64,000 bases of DNA from Pseudodesulfovibrio sp. S3 (GCF_004025585.1 NZ_QTZO01000002.1:1-64000); one strand, 5' to 3'; positions 10,055 to 19,427 are shown, counted from the first letter of the stretch. Numbers and translations: made by a program. Notes: generated by a model from the letters alone, not told the origin.

Positions 10055-10072
10055 ATACCCTATAGGGGTATG
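10055..10072. promoter_or_regulatory. CsoR/CstR-like palindromic operator
   Basis: The near-palindrome ATACCCTATAGGGGTATG lies 67 bases upstream of the ferredoxin start. It resembles the A/T-flanked C-run/G-run operators of CsoR, CstR and related copper- or persulfide-sensing repressors, as I recall them. No such regulator gene is in the window. The rest of the 10025-10398 gap holds no gene. Confidence 0.5.
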
Positions 10073-10209
10073 TTTGCAAAAGTCAACCCGTACGACTATT
10101 GTGGTTCATGAAATGATAGATTATATCCCGAACCTGCACCAATAGAATCAGTCATTCCCATCAAGTAGATGCAATAATTACATTTTTTTACAAAGCCTTT
10201 TTAAGCCAT

Positions 10210-10238
10210 TTGACACGCAGGGCTATTTTATATATTTT
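10210..10238 (+). promoter_or_regulatory. Candidate sigma-70 promoter for citrate synthase
   Basis: TTGACA at 10210-10215 and TATTTT at 10233-10238 are separated by 17 bases inside an AT-rich stretch. This would give a leader of about 150 bases before the gltA start codon. I see no obvious riboswitch in that leader. Confidence 0.5.
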
Positions 10239-10398
10239 ATTTTTTTAAATATTGAGTCCGCACTTCAACAGGACGTTTCTGTCGCAGGAATCGGCCCGAT
10301 TTCCAAAGGCCGACCAGAACCAGGCCAACCAACCGAATTTCCTTCAGCGCCCGACAACGCCCGGGGGACTGGACCAATGACTTTTACGAGGTAATGCA

Positions 10399-11706
10399 AT
10401 GCTCAAAGACAAGAATAGCGCCACCGAAAAAACCGCCACACTCACCATTGACGGCAAGAGCTACGAACTGCCCATCATCATCGGCACCGAAAAAGAACAG
10501 GCCATCGACATCTCCAGACTGCGCACAGAAACAGGCTGCATCACCTATGATCCAGGCTATGCGAACACCGGTTCCTGTCTGAGCGAAGTAACTTTCGTAG
10601 ATGGAGAGAACGGCATCCTGCGCTACCGCGGTTACCCCATCGAGGAACTGGCCGCGAACGGCACCTTCATCGAAACCGCATACCTGCTGATCTTCGGCAA
10701 CCTGCCCACCCGAGCCGAACGTCAGGAATTCCGGGATCTGCTCAGCGAACAGGAGCTGCTGCATGAAGACCTGCGGCATCACTTCGAGGGTTTCCCGTCC
10801 AATGGACACCCCATGGCCATCCTGTCTGCGGTCATCAACTCTCTGGGGTGCTATCATCCGGACCTGCTGGAAATCACGACGGAAGAGGAGTTCCTCCGGG
10901 CCGCCGCCAAAATCATCTCCAAGGTGCGCACCATCGCGGCCTGGTCTTATCGCAAGGCCCAGGGGCTGCCGTTCATGTACCCGGACCCCAACCTGTCCTA
11001 TTGCCGCAATTTCCTGCACATGATGCACTCCATACCGAACAAACCGTTTGATCCCACGGATGCCGAGGTTCGCGCACTGACCCTCTTCTTCCTGCTCCAC
11101 GCCGACCACGAACAAAACTGCTCCACCTCCACTGTGCGCATGGTTCAAAGCACGGAAGCCAACCTGTTCGCCTCGGTCTCGGCCGGCATCTGCGCCCTGT
11201 GGGGGCGTTTGCATGGGGGCGCCAACGCGGGCGTGATCCAGATGCTCAACCAGATCCACGACGGCGAATCGTCCATTCCCGAGTACCTTGAACGCGTCAA
11301 GAAAAAGGAAGTCCGGCTCATGGGTTTCGGCCACCGCATTTACAAGAGCTTTGACCCGCGTGCCAAGATACTGCGCCAAGCCGCCCACGACATGCTTGAA
11401 TCCACCGGCTACGACGACCCGCTGCTCGACATCGCCCTGGAGTTGGCCGAAGTGGCCTTGAACGACGACTACTTCACCGAACGCAAGCTCTACCCCAACG
11501 TGGACTTCTACTCCGGCATCATCCTGCGGGCGCTCGGCATCCCGGTGAACATGTTCCCGGTGATGTTCGCCATAGGCCGCATGCCGGGCTGGATCGCCCA
11601 CTGGAACGAGGCCAACACCGACGGCGTCACCAGAATCCACCGACCGCGTCAGATTTACACGGGCTGCGAGCCTCGGGTGTACATCCCGCTGGACTCCCGG
11701 ATCTAG
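10399..11706 (+). CDS. gltA: Citrate synthase
   Basis: Citrate synthase condenses acetyl-CoA and oxaloacetate to citrate. The 435-residue protein has the type II length and signature blocks. The N-terminal sheet domain includes LRYRGYPIEELAANGTF. Active-site regions follow: LHADHEQNCSTSTVRMVQS, LWGRLHGGANAGV, GFGHRIYKSFDPRAK and NVDFYSGIILRALGIP. GAGG lies seven bases upstream of the start. The gene is monocistronic, with its own promoter region and a terminator. In sulfate reducers this enzyme usually serves biosynthesis of glutamate. Confidence 0.96.
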   Translation: MLKDKNSATEKTATLTIDGKSYELPIIIGTEKEQAIDISRLRTETGCITYDPGYANTGSCLSEVTFVDGENGILRYRGYPIEELAANGTFIETAYLLIFGNLPTRAERQEFRDLLSEQELLHEDLRHHFEGFPSNGHPMAILSAVINSLGCYHPDLLEITTEEEFLRAAAKIISKVRTIAAWSYRKAQGLPFMYPDPNLSYCRNFLHMMHSIPNKPFDPTDAEVRALTLFFLLHADHEQNCSTSTVRMVQSTEANLFASVSAGICALWGRLHGGANAGVIQMLNQIHDGESSIPEYLERVKKKEVRLMGFGHRIYKSFDPRAKILRQAAHDMLESTGYDDPLLDIALELAEVALNDDYFTERKLYPNVDFYSGIILRALGIPVNMFPVMFAIGRMPGWIAHWNEANTDGVTRIHRPRQIYTGCEPRVYIPLDSRI

Positions 11707-11727
11707 TTGCATACCAACACCCCGAAC

Positions 11728-11757
11728 AGGCCTCGGCCCAAAAGCCGAGGCCTCTTC
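11728..11757 (+). terminator. Terminator of gltA
   Basis: A perfect ten-pair stem (AGGCCTCGGC / GCCGAGGCCT) with a six-base loop lies 21 bases after the gltA stop and is followed by CTTCTTG. Confidence 0.85.
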
Positions 11758-11807
11758 TTGTCGCTGAAGCCGCCGGCATACAACGACCAGGCAGTACAAG
11801 GAAAAAC

Positions 11808-12209
11808 ATGCAGGCACACTTCCAGGCTCACGGCATCTTCAGTTGGAATGAACTGATCACCACCGACCTGCTTTCGGCCAAGGATTTTTACGGAAAGTTG
11901 TTCGGCTGGTCTTTCGTGGAATCGACCACAATTTACGGCAATACCTACCTGACGGCTTTCAAGGGCGAGACCCTGGTCGGCGGCATGATGCTCAAAAATG
12001 GCAATGTTGATGGCAACGTGGCCCCGTGCTGGGATCCGTATGTCACGGTTGACGACGTTGATGCGTCAGCCGCCCAGGTCAAGGAGCTCGGTGGCACAGT
12101 GGTGCTTCCCCCCACAGAAATTCCGAACGTTGGCCGTTTCTGCGTTATCCTGGACCCGCAGGGCATCTCCCTGAATCTCATAACCTACACCAACGCCTCC
12201 GGTGAATAG
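11808..12209 (+). CDS. VOC-family (glyoxalase/dioxygenase fold) protein
   Basis: The 133-residue product has the vicinal-oxygen-chelate pattern: ELITTDLLSAKDFYGKLFGWSF at the first beta-alpha unit, a central PYVTVDDVDASAAQVKELGG, and DPQGISLNLI at the end. It resembles the half of the two-domain CFP30B-type proteins. Metal ligands cannot be assigned with confidence. The gene stands between gltA and the NAD kinase gene; the reaction is unknown. Confidence 0.85.
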   Translation: MQAHFQAHGIFSWNELITTDLLSAKDFYGKLFGWSFVESTTIYGNTYLTAFKGETLVGGMMLKNGNVDGNVAPCWDPYVTVDDVDASAAQVKELGGTVVLPPTEIPNVGRFCVILDPQGISLNLITYTNASGE

Positions 12210-12298
12210 TAAACGCGAAAACACGATCCATCCCAGGCCCGCTCAATTGCCCCGAGCATGGGCACTTTACCTTGAACTCGAGTCCGTGTAGAGATCAG

Positions 12299-13093
12299 AT
12301 GAGACACATCGTCATGAACACCCCCCGGACACTACAGAACATCGCTTGCATGGCATCCGACGCCCCCAAGGCGCAGGAAGCTTTCGCGCTTCTGTCAAAA
12401 CGCTATTCCTTTGTTCCCATCGACGAAGCCGATGCCCTGGTCGTCCTCGGCGGCGACGGGTTCATGCTTCAGGCCGTGCACACGTTCATGGATTCCGGAA
12501 TTCCCTTCTACGGCATGAACCGGGGAACCATCGGATTCCTGCTCAACCAGTTCGGTCCGGAGAATCTCCTGGAGCGGCTGAACGCGGCCCGCGGCCACAC
12601 CCTCAACCCCCTGAAGATGACCGTCACGACCATGGACGGACAGTCAACCTCGGCCCTGGCCTTCAACGAAGTGGCCTTGCACCGCTACTCCCAACAATCA
12701 GCCAACATCCGGGTGCGCATCAACGGGAAGATCCAGCTCGAAAACCTGGTCTGTGACGGAGTCATGGTCGCCACCCCGGCAGGCTCCACGGCCTACAACC
12801 ATTCCGCGCGAGGACCGATCATCCCGCTGGGGGCCAATGTCCTTGCCCTGACCCCGGTCTGCCCCTTTCGCCCCAGGCGGTGGAACGGCGCGCTCCTGCC
12901 GCACACGGCAATCGTTGAATTCGATATTCTGGACGGACAGCATCGTGCGGTGAACGCATCGGCCGACTCCTTTGAAGTCCGCGACGTGGCCCGTGTCCGC
13001 GTGATCGAGGACCAATCCAGCCAAGCCAGCATCCTCTTCGATCCCGATCTCTCGCTGGAAGAACGCATCTTCAACGAGCAATTCGCATTATAG
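12299..13093 (+). CDS. nadK: NAD kinase
   Basis: NAD kinase phosphorylates NAD to NADP with ATP. The product has LVVLGGDGFMLQAV (the GGDG phosphate-binding motif), GMNRGTIGFLLNQF, FNEVALHR, and the substrate-binding DGVMVATPAGSTAYNHSARGPI. The frame is open to a TTG at 12272, but the ATG at 12299 gives the usual short N-terminus; a second ATG at 12314 is also possible. About 264 residues is normal for a bacterial enzyme of this shorter type. Confidence 0.93.
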   Translation: MRHIVMNTPRTLQNIACMASDAPKAQEAFALLSKRYSFVPIDEADALVVLGGDGFMLQAVHTFMDSGIPFYGMNRGTIGFLLNQFGPENLLERLNAARGHTLNPLKMTVTTMDGQSTSALAFNEVALHRYSQQSANIRVRINGKIQLENLVCDGVMVATPAGSTAYNHSARGPIIPLGANVLALTPVCPFRPRRWNGALLPHTAIVEFDILDGQHRAVNASADSFEVRDVARVRVIEDQSSQASILFDPDLSLEERIFNEQFAL

Positions 13094-13229
13094 CCACAGG
13101 GTGCTGGCATCGGCAGATTGTACATCCGGGGCAATACTGTATACTATGTACCCGATCAAACGATTTTCACATTCCGGCCCCTCTAAAACATTCAATGGCC
13201 GGAATTCACATCATACACCGTAGGAAGAC

Positions 13230-15014
13230 ATGAAAAACGAAGACCTGAATCCCGAAAACGGGACCGAAACTCCCCAGGCTGACCACGATCCGGCAGCCAT
13301 AACCTTTGACGAATTGCCCGAGAAAATGCGCATGGCGTGCGAGCGCGCCGGATGGGACGGACTCATGCCGGTACAGCAAAAAGCCATGCCTTTCCTCCTG
13401 CGAGGACAGGACGTCATGGTCCAGGCCCGGACAGGCTCCGGCAAGACCGGCGCCTTTGTGCTGCCCTTGATCGAAAAACTCAATTCCGCCAGCCCCAAAT
13501 GCCAGGCGCTGGTCATGGTGCCGACCAGAGAACTAGCCAAGCAGGTGGCCCAGGAGGCAACCATGCTGGCGGGCGACAAGGCCCTGAAGGTCGTGTCCGT
13601 TTACGGCGGCGTGGGCTACAAGGAACAGCTCGACGCCTTCCGCGACGGTGCGCAGCTCGTGGTCGGCACCCCCGGCCGCATCCTCGACCATCTCATGCGC
13701 CGCAACCTCGTACTCGACGACCTCAAGGTACTCATCTTCGACGAGGCGGACCGGATGCTCTCCGTGGGCTTCTATCCCGACATGGTGGAAGTGAAGCGGT
13801 ATATGCCGCCCAAGCTCGCAGGTTCCTTCATGTTCTCGGCCACCTTCCCGCCAAGCGTCCTGCGGCTGGCCGAAGAGTTCATGTACCAACCCGAATTCCT
13901 GAGCCTGTCTTCGGATGAAGAAAATGTCTCGGCCATCGCCCACCAATTCGTGGAAGTCCCGGCCATGGGCAAGGAACGCAAGCTCATCAAGCTCATCGAG
14001 CTGGAAAACCCGGCCTCGGCCATCATTTTTTCCAACACCAAGCGCAACGTGGAATTCACGGCGGCCCTGCTCTCCCAGTTCGGCTTCGATGCCGAAGGGC
14101 TGACCTCGGACCTGACCCAGAACAAGCGCGAACAGCTCATGACCCGCATCAAGGAAGGCAAATTGCGTTTCCTGGTGGCCACGGACGTGGCCGCACGCGG
14201 CATCGACATCCAGGATCTTTCCCACGTCTTCATGATGGAGCCGCCCGAAGACCCGGAATCATACGTGCACCGAGCAGGACGCACGGGCCGGGCCGGAGCC
14301 ACAGGCACGGCCATTACCCTGGTGGACGTCATCCAGCGCATGGAATTGGAGCGCATTGCCACCCGCTTCAAAATCACCTTCGAGGAGATCAAGGATCCCA
14401 CCGAAGATGATGTGACCACCATCATCGAGGAGCGGCTGACCGCCATTCTGGAAAAGAAATTCCGCAAATTGACCAATATCCAGAGAGAACGGGTGGCCCG
14501 TTTCCTGCCCCTGGCCAAGAAATACGGCGAAGATGAAGAAGCCCTGGCCCTGATCGCCATGCTCCTGGACGAATTGTACCAGCCCACGCTGCACGGCAAA
14601 CCGGCCGAACCGGCCTCCAGTCAGAGCGTCCCGCAAAATTCCAGGTCCAACCGGGAACGCAGCGCCAAAGGGCCGCAGAGCCGGGAACGCAGACCCGAAC
14701 CGCGCGAACGTGCGGAGGAGAAACGTAAGCCCCGCTCCGAACGGGAGGAACGTCCTGTTGCCCCCCGTGAGCAGGAGCAAAAGCCCAAACCCAAAAAACG
14801 TCCCGCAAGGGAGCAGGCCAGCGAAATCCGGCCCGAACGGGAAGAGCGGCCTGTGAGCGACGCCCCGCGCGAACCCAGACCCAGAAGGGATGAACGGCCT
14901 GAGAGTGACCTGCCGCGTGAAGCTGCCCCCAGGCAGACCGGTGACGGTGACGACGCCAAGGCCACGATCAAGCGGCGCAGAAGGCGGAGACGGAGAAAGC
15001 CCTCCGGCAGCTAG
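13230..15014 (+). CDS. DEAD-box ATP-dependent RNA helicase with basic C-terminal tail
   Basis: The 594-residue protein shows all helicase motifs in order: QARTGSGKT (I), PTRELAKQV (Ia), TPGRILDHL (Ib), DEADRML (II), SAT (III), then FSNTKRNVEF, VATDVAARGIDI and HRAGRTGRAG in the second RecA domain. After about residue 400 come a folded extension and, from about 460, a low-complexity tail of Arg-Glu-Pro repeats ending in poly-basic RRRRRRRRKP. This layout fits the CsdA/DeaD or RhlE-like helicases that unwind structured RNA in ribosome assembly or cold adaptation. The exact subfamily is not decidable here. Confidence 0.94.
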   Translation: MKNEDLNPENGTETPQADHDPAAITFDELPEKMRMACERAGWDGLMPVQQKAMPFLLRGQDVMVQARTGSGKTGAFVLPLIEKLNSASPKCQALVMVPTRELAKQVAQEATMLAGDKALKVVSVYGGVGYKEQLDAFRDGAQLVVGTPGRILDHLMRRNLVLDDLKVLIFDEADRMLSVGFYPDMVEVKRYMPPKLAGSFMFSATFPPSVLRLAEEFMYQPEFLSLSSDEENVSAIAHQFVEVPAMGKERKLIKLIELENPASAIIFSNTKRNVEFTAALLSQFGFDAEGLTSDLTQNKREQLMTRIKEGKLRFLVATDVAARGIDIQDLSHVFMMEPPEDPESYVHRAGRTGRAGATGTAITLVDVIQRMELERIATRFKITFEEIKDPTEDDVTTIIEERLTAILEKKFRKLTNIQRERVARFLPLAKKYGEDEEALALIAMLLDELYQPTLHGKPAEPASSQSVPQNSRSNRERSAKGPQSRERRPEPRERAEEKRKPRSEREERPVAPREQEQKPKPKKRPAREQASEIRPEREERPVSDAPREPRPRRDERPESDLPREAAPRQTGDGDDAKATIKRRRRRRRRKPSGS

Positions 15015-15017
15015 GCC

Positions 15018-15809
15018 GTGCCCGGAAAGACACTGATTCTCGGCCTGGCAGCAGGCTATCATTACAATGACGTTCGCCCGTTTCTCGCCTCCCTTGACCG
15101 GGCGGCGTATACGGGCGATCTCGTCTTGTTCGTCTCCGAAACCACACGGGACCTGGACAGGATGGGCCGACACCCGGCGGCTATCATTCCCATTGAGCGC
15201 ACATCCGGCATGGAAAACCTACCTTACAACGGATTGCGCTATTTCCTCTACAGGGAATGGCTGACCTCGTGCGGTCAGACCTATGACCGCATCCTGCTCA
15301 CAGACGTCCGCGACGTGATCTTCCAATACGACCCCTTTGCCCACGCCTGGCCGGACGGCGTCAACTGCACCCTGGAGGACCGGATCGTGACCGTGGGCAC
15401 CTGCCCCTTCAACGCCCATTGGGTGCGCGAACACCTGGGGCGCAACGCCCTGGCCGAAGTTGCGGACAGACCCGTATCCTGCTCCGGCACCACCGTGGCC
15501 GACCACGGCTCCATGCTGACATACCTGCGCCTGATGACGGATCGGCTGACGCCGCCAACCTTGGGCGAACGCATGGCCGGATACGACCAGGGCGTCCACA
15601 ACCATCTCCTCCACACCGGACAAATCCCGAACCTCACCCTGCACGACAACACCGGTCCCATCCTCACCCTGGCCCAGACCAGGGAGGAGCCTATTGTCGA
15701 TGCACAGGGCTATGTTCTGAATGACGCAGGAAAACGGCCGCACATGGTGCACCAGTACGACCGCAAACCGGGACTGTTCCAACACCTTCGCGGCCGGTTC
15801 GCTGCCTGA
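15018..15809 (+). CDS. Glycosyltransferase-like protein (GT-A type, unassigned)
   Basis: A GTG start three bases after the helicase stop gives a 263-residue product. The segment RILLTDVRDVIFQYDPFAHAW contains an acidic DVRD motif in the place where GT-A glycosyltransferases carry DXD, and LILGLAAGYHYNDVRPFLASL resembles their first beta strand and helix. TVADHGSMLTYLRLM and GYDQGVHNHLL resemble the later part of small sugar-transfer proteins. The acceptor and sugar are unknown. Close spacing suggests co-transcription with the helicase gene, but a functional link is not evident. The gene converges on the SET gene with a ten-base gap. Confidence 0.6.
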   Translation: MPGKTLILGLAAGYHYNDVRPFLASLDRAAYTGDLVLFVSETTRDLDRMGRHPAAIIPIERTSGMENLPYNGLRYFLYREWLTSCGQTYDRILLTDVRDVIFQYDPFAHAWPDGVNCTLEDRIVTVGTCPFNAHWVREHLGRNALAEVADRPVSCSGTTVADHGSMLTYLRLMTDRLTPPTLGERMAGYDQGVHNHLLHTGQIPNLTLHDNTGPILTLAQTREEPIVDAQGYVLNDAGKRPHMVHQYDRKPGLFQHLRGRFAA

Positions 15810-15819
15810 TCAAAGGCTT

Positions 15820-16437
15820 CTAGCCCCCGACACCGGACAGGCAGGCCGAAACGTCCCTCCACTTGAGATTGCGGATGGAGGAATAGGCTTCAATCCCCTG
15901 GAGCAGGGCATCGATCCGGGAACGGGAGTCATGGTCCAGCAAATCGAAGAGCGGCTGCGGGCAATCTATGATACGGAGCAGACTCGTCTTGATGGCCGAG
16001 TCCCAGCTATCGCCATGGACATCAATATCGTCGAGACGCAGGTGTTCGCGACACCCCTCGCAGCGACAATGGATTTCATAGGGGTCCTGAATGTTGAGCA
16101 ACCCGTATTCCGTGGTGATTTCCTCACCGGCCTCGATATCCCGGACCGCGATTTCCAGATTGTAGTCCGTCATCATGGTGTTGCTGCGGCAACTGTGGTT
16201 CATGTAGCGGGCATGATCCCAGCTCAGGACAAGATTACCGCATTTATCATGGTAGAGGTAGGTTTCCATGGACTCCCGAATGGGATCGGGCAGCCGCAGG
16301 AATTCATCGCGGGTCAGGCAGGTGTCGAATTTGTCCCGAACAACGACGATGGTTCCCCTGGGGATGGGCCGGGTCGCAAAAACGCCGACGCCGATGGTCG
16401 GCTGACAGGTCAGAACCTTGGTATGCGGGTGAATCAC
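15820..16437 (-). CDS. SET-domain protein lysine methyltransferase
   Basis: The 205-residue protein is a compact SET domain. GVGVFATRPIPRGTIVV is the first conserved block. YMNHSCRSNT carries the NHSC S-adenosylmethionine/knot motif, and AGEEITTEYGLLN carries the catalytic Tyr. Then comes a post-SET-like Cys cluster (CRCEGCREH). Free-standing SET proteins are uncommon in bacteria. The gene starts 14 bases after the stop of the GNAT/ATP-grasp gene, so the two are one operon. I infer that it methylates lysine in a protein or peptide, perhaps the product or partner of the upstream ligase; the target is unknown. Confidence 0.88.
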   Translation of the reverse strand: MIHPHTKVLTCQPTIGVGVFATRPIPRGTIVVVRDKFDTCLTRDEFLRLPDPIRESMETYLYHDKCGNLVLSWDHARYMNHSCRSNTMMTDYNLEIAVRDIEAGEEITTEYGLLNIQDPYEIHCRCEGCREHLRLDDIDVHGDSWDSAIKTSLLRIIDCPQPLFDLLDHDSRSRIDALLQGIEAYSSIRNLKWRDVSACLSGVGG

Positions 16438-16451
16438 GATGCAGTTCTCCG

Positions 16452-18446
16452 TCAGTAAAGATAGCGTATCTGATGCCTTTCGGCTTCGATGCGGTTGTAA
16501 ATGGATCGCATGATGCGTTCATACAGTTCGTCGCCAAGGACAAGATCCTCGATGCCGTCGTCCACGTTGGGATTGTCATTGACCTCGATCACGTAGGCCT
16601 TGCCGTTGATCTCCTTCAGGTCAACTCCGTAGAAGCCGTTTCCTATGAGGGACGATGCCTGGACAGCGGCCTTGAGAACATGGGGCGGAATCTGATTCAC
16701 GGAAACGGTTTCAGACCGGCCGCTGAATCCCTCGTCTGACTCCTGTGTCTGCCAGTTGTAAATCTGCCAATGGTTGTTGGCCATGTAGTACTTGCAACCG
16801 AACAGAGGCGAATTGTCGAGCAGCCCGATCCGCCAGTCGTACTCAGAAGTAAGGAACTCCTGGGCGATGACCAGATCCGTCTTGGTGAACATCTCCGACA
16901 ACTTGCCCTGCAACTCCTCGACGGAAGCCACACGAAACACGCCCAGGGAAAAGGAACTCTCCGGCAGTTTCAAAACCAGGGGGAACGGGAGTGAACGCAG
17001 GAATTGCGGCGTGCAGGATTTTTGCGTCAGGAGCCAGCCCCGAGGCTGGCAAACCCCGGCGTTGGCAAGCCGTTCCTGAAGATACACCTTGTTGGAACAG
17101 AGCATGATCGACCACGGGTCATCCACCACCACAAGCCCTTCGGTATAGGCATGGCGGGCAATGGCGTAAGTGTGATTTTCAATGGCCGTGGTCTCGCGGA
17201 TGAAGAGGGCGTCGAACTCGCAGATACGCCTGTGGTCGGCCTTGGTAATGAACTCCACGAAGAAGCCGACACGCTCTGCGGCCTTGCGAAACTTTTCCAG
17301 CGCCAGAGGGCAGGAAGGCGGCGTCCTTTCGGTCCCGTTGACCAAGATGGCCAGGTCGTACTGGTACTGCTTGAGCCTGGGCCTGTTGTACCGTTTCTTC
17401 AGGCAGTACCCGGACAAGGCTTCCTGCAACAGCTCCGGGAAACGATCCGACACCTGCTTCAGATGCAGCACCTTGATCTTTTTCAACTTCCACCCGCCCT
17501 GCCTTTCCATGGTGATGGTAAAGAACGGGATGGAAAAAAGGGAAAACAGCTTCTTGGCCAGTTCCGCATACTCAGAATCATTTGTCTTCCCGAGGAGGAT
17601 GGTCAATTCCAGGACCGACCCCTGGGCGGCCAATCGCTTGGGATGAATGGCGTCCTTGATCTCGTCCAGGAGGCTCTGGGCCACGGCGGGCGTTGTGGCG
17701 TCCTTCACGGTCATGACCGACGGGGTCACGCGGTGGTTGCGTGCCGAGGCCAGCAGAGAAACGTAATACCCCAGGGAATGGGTCTTGTAGGAGTTGCAGA
17801 GGTTGAGGATGTGGAACCTGTGCGAATTGGAATAATCGGTGTCGGAAAGGTAGTCCGTGGCCGAGCAGAACTGGATGCCTGGAGCACAGGCTTTCAAACG
17901 GCCGGGATCATCGGCCACTATGACGATGCTCTCGGCAATGCCCTCCCTGTTGGCCAGTCCCAGAACCATCCTGACGGCGGGCTCGCCCGGACCGTAGTAA
18001 TCCGGCAGGGTGCGCACCGCCTCGAAACCGAGCTTGCGGTACCAGTTGATGAGCTTGATGTTACTTGCGTCAGCTTCCAGAGAGACCCGTTCATAGCCGT
18101 GGCTGGCGGCAAAGCTCAGGATATGATGGACCAGGGCCTCACCCAACCCGAGCAACCGGTGCTCCCGGAGAATCGCAAGGGAATAGATGCGCAGGGAACA
18201 CTTGTATTGGAACACGATCGCCGTACCAGCGGAGGTCGGCTTCTTCCGCTTTTCCTTCCGTTCGATGACCAATGCCATTTGGCTGGAACTGGTGATGCTC
18301 CGGCGCAAGCTTATCTTGGAACTCTGCCGATTCTCGCTGAACCCCGTCAATTCGCATTCTTCGAATAGAGGAAGATCCGCAAGCGTTGCCGTTCTTACGG
18401 TTGAGGAAGGAAATGAAACCGCCGGCGTCTCACAATCAAGGCTCAT
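16452..18446 (-). CDS. GNAT acetyltransferase - RLAN - RimK-like ATP-grasp fusion
   Basis: The 664-residue protein has three parts. Residues about 15-165 are a GNAT domain (YSLAILREHRLLGLGEALVHH is the acetyl-CoA loop; NWYRKLGFEAV follows). Residues about 175-330 match the RLAN domain that precedes some RimK-like ligases (HILNLCNSYKTHSLGYYVSLL). Residues about 400-650 are an ATP-grasp domain with a lysine in PLVLKLPESS and the metal-binding end GKAYVIEVNDNPNVDDGIED. ATP-grasp enzymes of this kind join a carboxylate to an amine, often on peptides. GGGAGG lies seven bases upstream of the start. The SET gene follows in the same operon. Confidence 0.88.
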   Translation of the reverse strand: MSLDCETPAVSFPSSTVRTATLADLPLFEECELTGFSENRQSSKISLRRSITSSSQMALVIERKEKRKKPTSAGTAIVFQYKCSLRIYSLAILREHRLLGLGEALVHHILSFAASHGYERVSLEADASNIKLINWYRKLGFEAVRTLPDYYGPGEPAVRMVLGLANREGIAESIVIVADDPGRLKACAPGIQFCSATDYLSDTDYSNSHRFHILNLCNSYKTHSLGYYVSLLASARNHRVTPSVMTVKDATTPAVAQSLLDEIKDAIHPKRLAAQGSVLELTILLGKTNDSEYAELAKKLFSLFSIPFFTITMERQGGWKLKKIKVLHLKQVSDRFPELLQEALSGYCLKKRYNRPRLKQYQYDLAILVNGTERTPPSCPLALEKFRKAAERVGFFVEFITKADHRRICEFDALFIRETTAIENHTYAIARHAYTEGLVVVDDPWSIMLCSNKVYLQERLANAGVCQPRGWLLTQKSCTPQFLRSLPFPLVLKLPESSFSLGVFRVASVEELQGKLSEMFTKTDLVIAQEFLTSEYDWRIGLLDNSPLFGCKYYMANNHWQIYNWQTQESDEGFSGRSETVSVNQIPPHVLKAAVQASSLIGNGFYGVDLKEINGKAYVIEVNDNPNVDDGIEDLVLGDELYERIMRSIYNRIEAERHQIRYLY

Positions 18447-18611
18447 GACATGGCCTCCCGAAGGATGTAATCAATCTCCCATGCTGTACGGAGTACCGCT
18501 GGTGATGGACATGAATATACACTGATAAAGATCTGGTAAACAGAAAAAGATGGCATACTGAAAAAATATCAACCGACACAAAACCAACTGGAATTACGAA
18601 CTGTTTTTCAA

Positions 18612-19427
18612 TCATCTTTCCGCAGAATCTCTGTGGGCAAGCGAGGCGACAAACCCCAGTGGAGTCAGGGTCGCGGGTTTTACCCTGTAATACGCTCCGA
18701 GCTGGGCGATCTGGCAAGGCAGCAAACCGCATTTTTCCATCAGCACATGTTCCTCGAAGAGTTCGGCAACATTCCCGTCGAAGCGCATTTTTCCGGTTTC
18801 CAGGCAAAGGGCACGGGAACAGTTCTCCGCCACAAAATCCATGTCGTGACTGATGACCACGACCGCCTTTCCCCGCCGTCTCAGGTCCTGCAACGCCGCC
18901 GCCAGCATGCCCGTTTCGCGGGAGTCCAGCCCGGCCGTGGGCTCGTCGAGCATCAACAGGCCGGTATCCATGGCCACGACCGAGGCCAAGGCCAACCGCT
19001 TGCGTTCACTGTACCCCAGATCATAGGGGTTTCTTCCTCCATGGGAGGCGAGCCCAAAAAGGGACAGGGATTCCTCGACAAGGTCGCCTATCCGCTCCGC
19101 CGGATAGCCTAGATTCTTCGGGCCAAAGGCCACTTCGTCCCATACCTTGCGCTTGCATGTCTGATCGTCGGGGTTCTGGAACAGGAGAGCAATCTTTCTG
19201 GCCAGTCCTGCAACAGTACAGGAACTCGTCGGCACCCCGTCCACCAGCACCTCCCCCGAAGAAGGCAGCAGCAACCCGTTGAAGAGCCTGGCCAGGGTAC
19301 TCTTGCCCGAGCCATTGTGCCCCACAAGGGCGACCTGTTCACCGGCATCAATGCACAGGGAAACGCCCTTCAGGGCCGTGACCCCTTCCGGGTAGGTGTA
19401 GGTGACGTCTTTCACTTCGATCAGCAC
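18612..19427 (-). CDS. ECF transporter ATPase (EcfA-like), second copy
   Basis: The 271-residue ABC protein has Walker A (GHNGSGKSTLARL), Walker B (GLLMLDEPTAGLD) and a switch His (VVISHDMDF). The signature loop reads LGYSERKR rather than LSGGQ, a deviation seen in one of the two ATPases of some energy-coupling-factor modules. It is the last gene of the minus-strand ECF operon, seven bases after the other ATPase. With that ATPase it would form a heterodimer that powers uptake through the T and S subunits. No terminator is visible after it. Confidence 0.9.
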   Translation of the reverse strand: MLIEVKDVTYTYPEGVTALKGVSLCIDAGEQVALVGHNGSGKSTLARLFNGLLLPSSGEVLVDGVPTSSCTVAGLARKIALLFQNPDDQTCKRKVWDEVAFGPKNLGYPAERIGDLVEESLSLFGLASHGGRNPYDLGYSERKRLALASVVAMDTGLLMLDEPTAGLDSRETGMLAAALQDLRRRGKAVVVISHDMDFVAENCSRALCLETGKMRFDGNVAELFEEHVLMEKCGLLPCQIAQLGAYYRVKPATLTPLGFVASLAHRDSAER

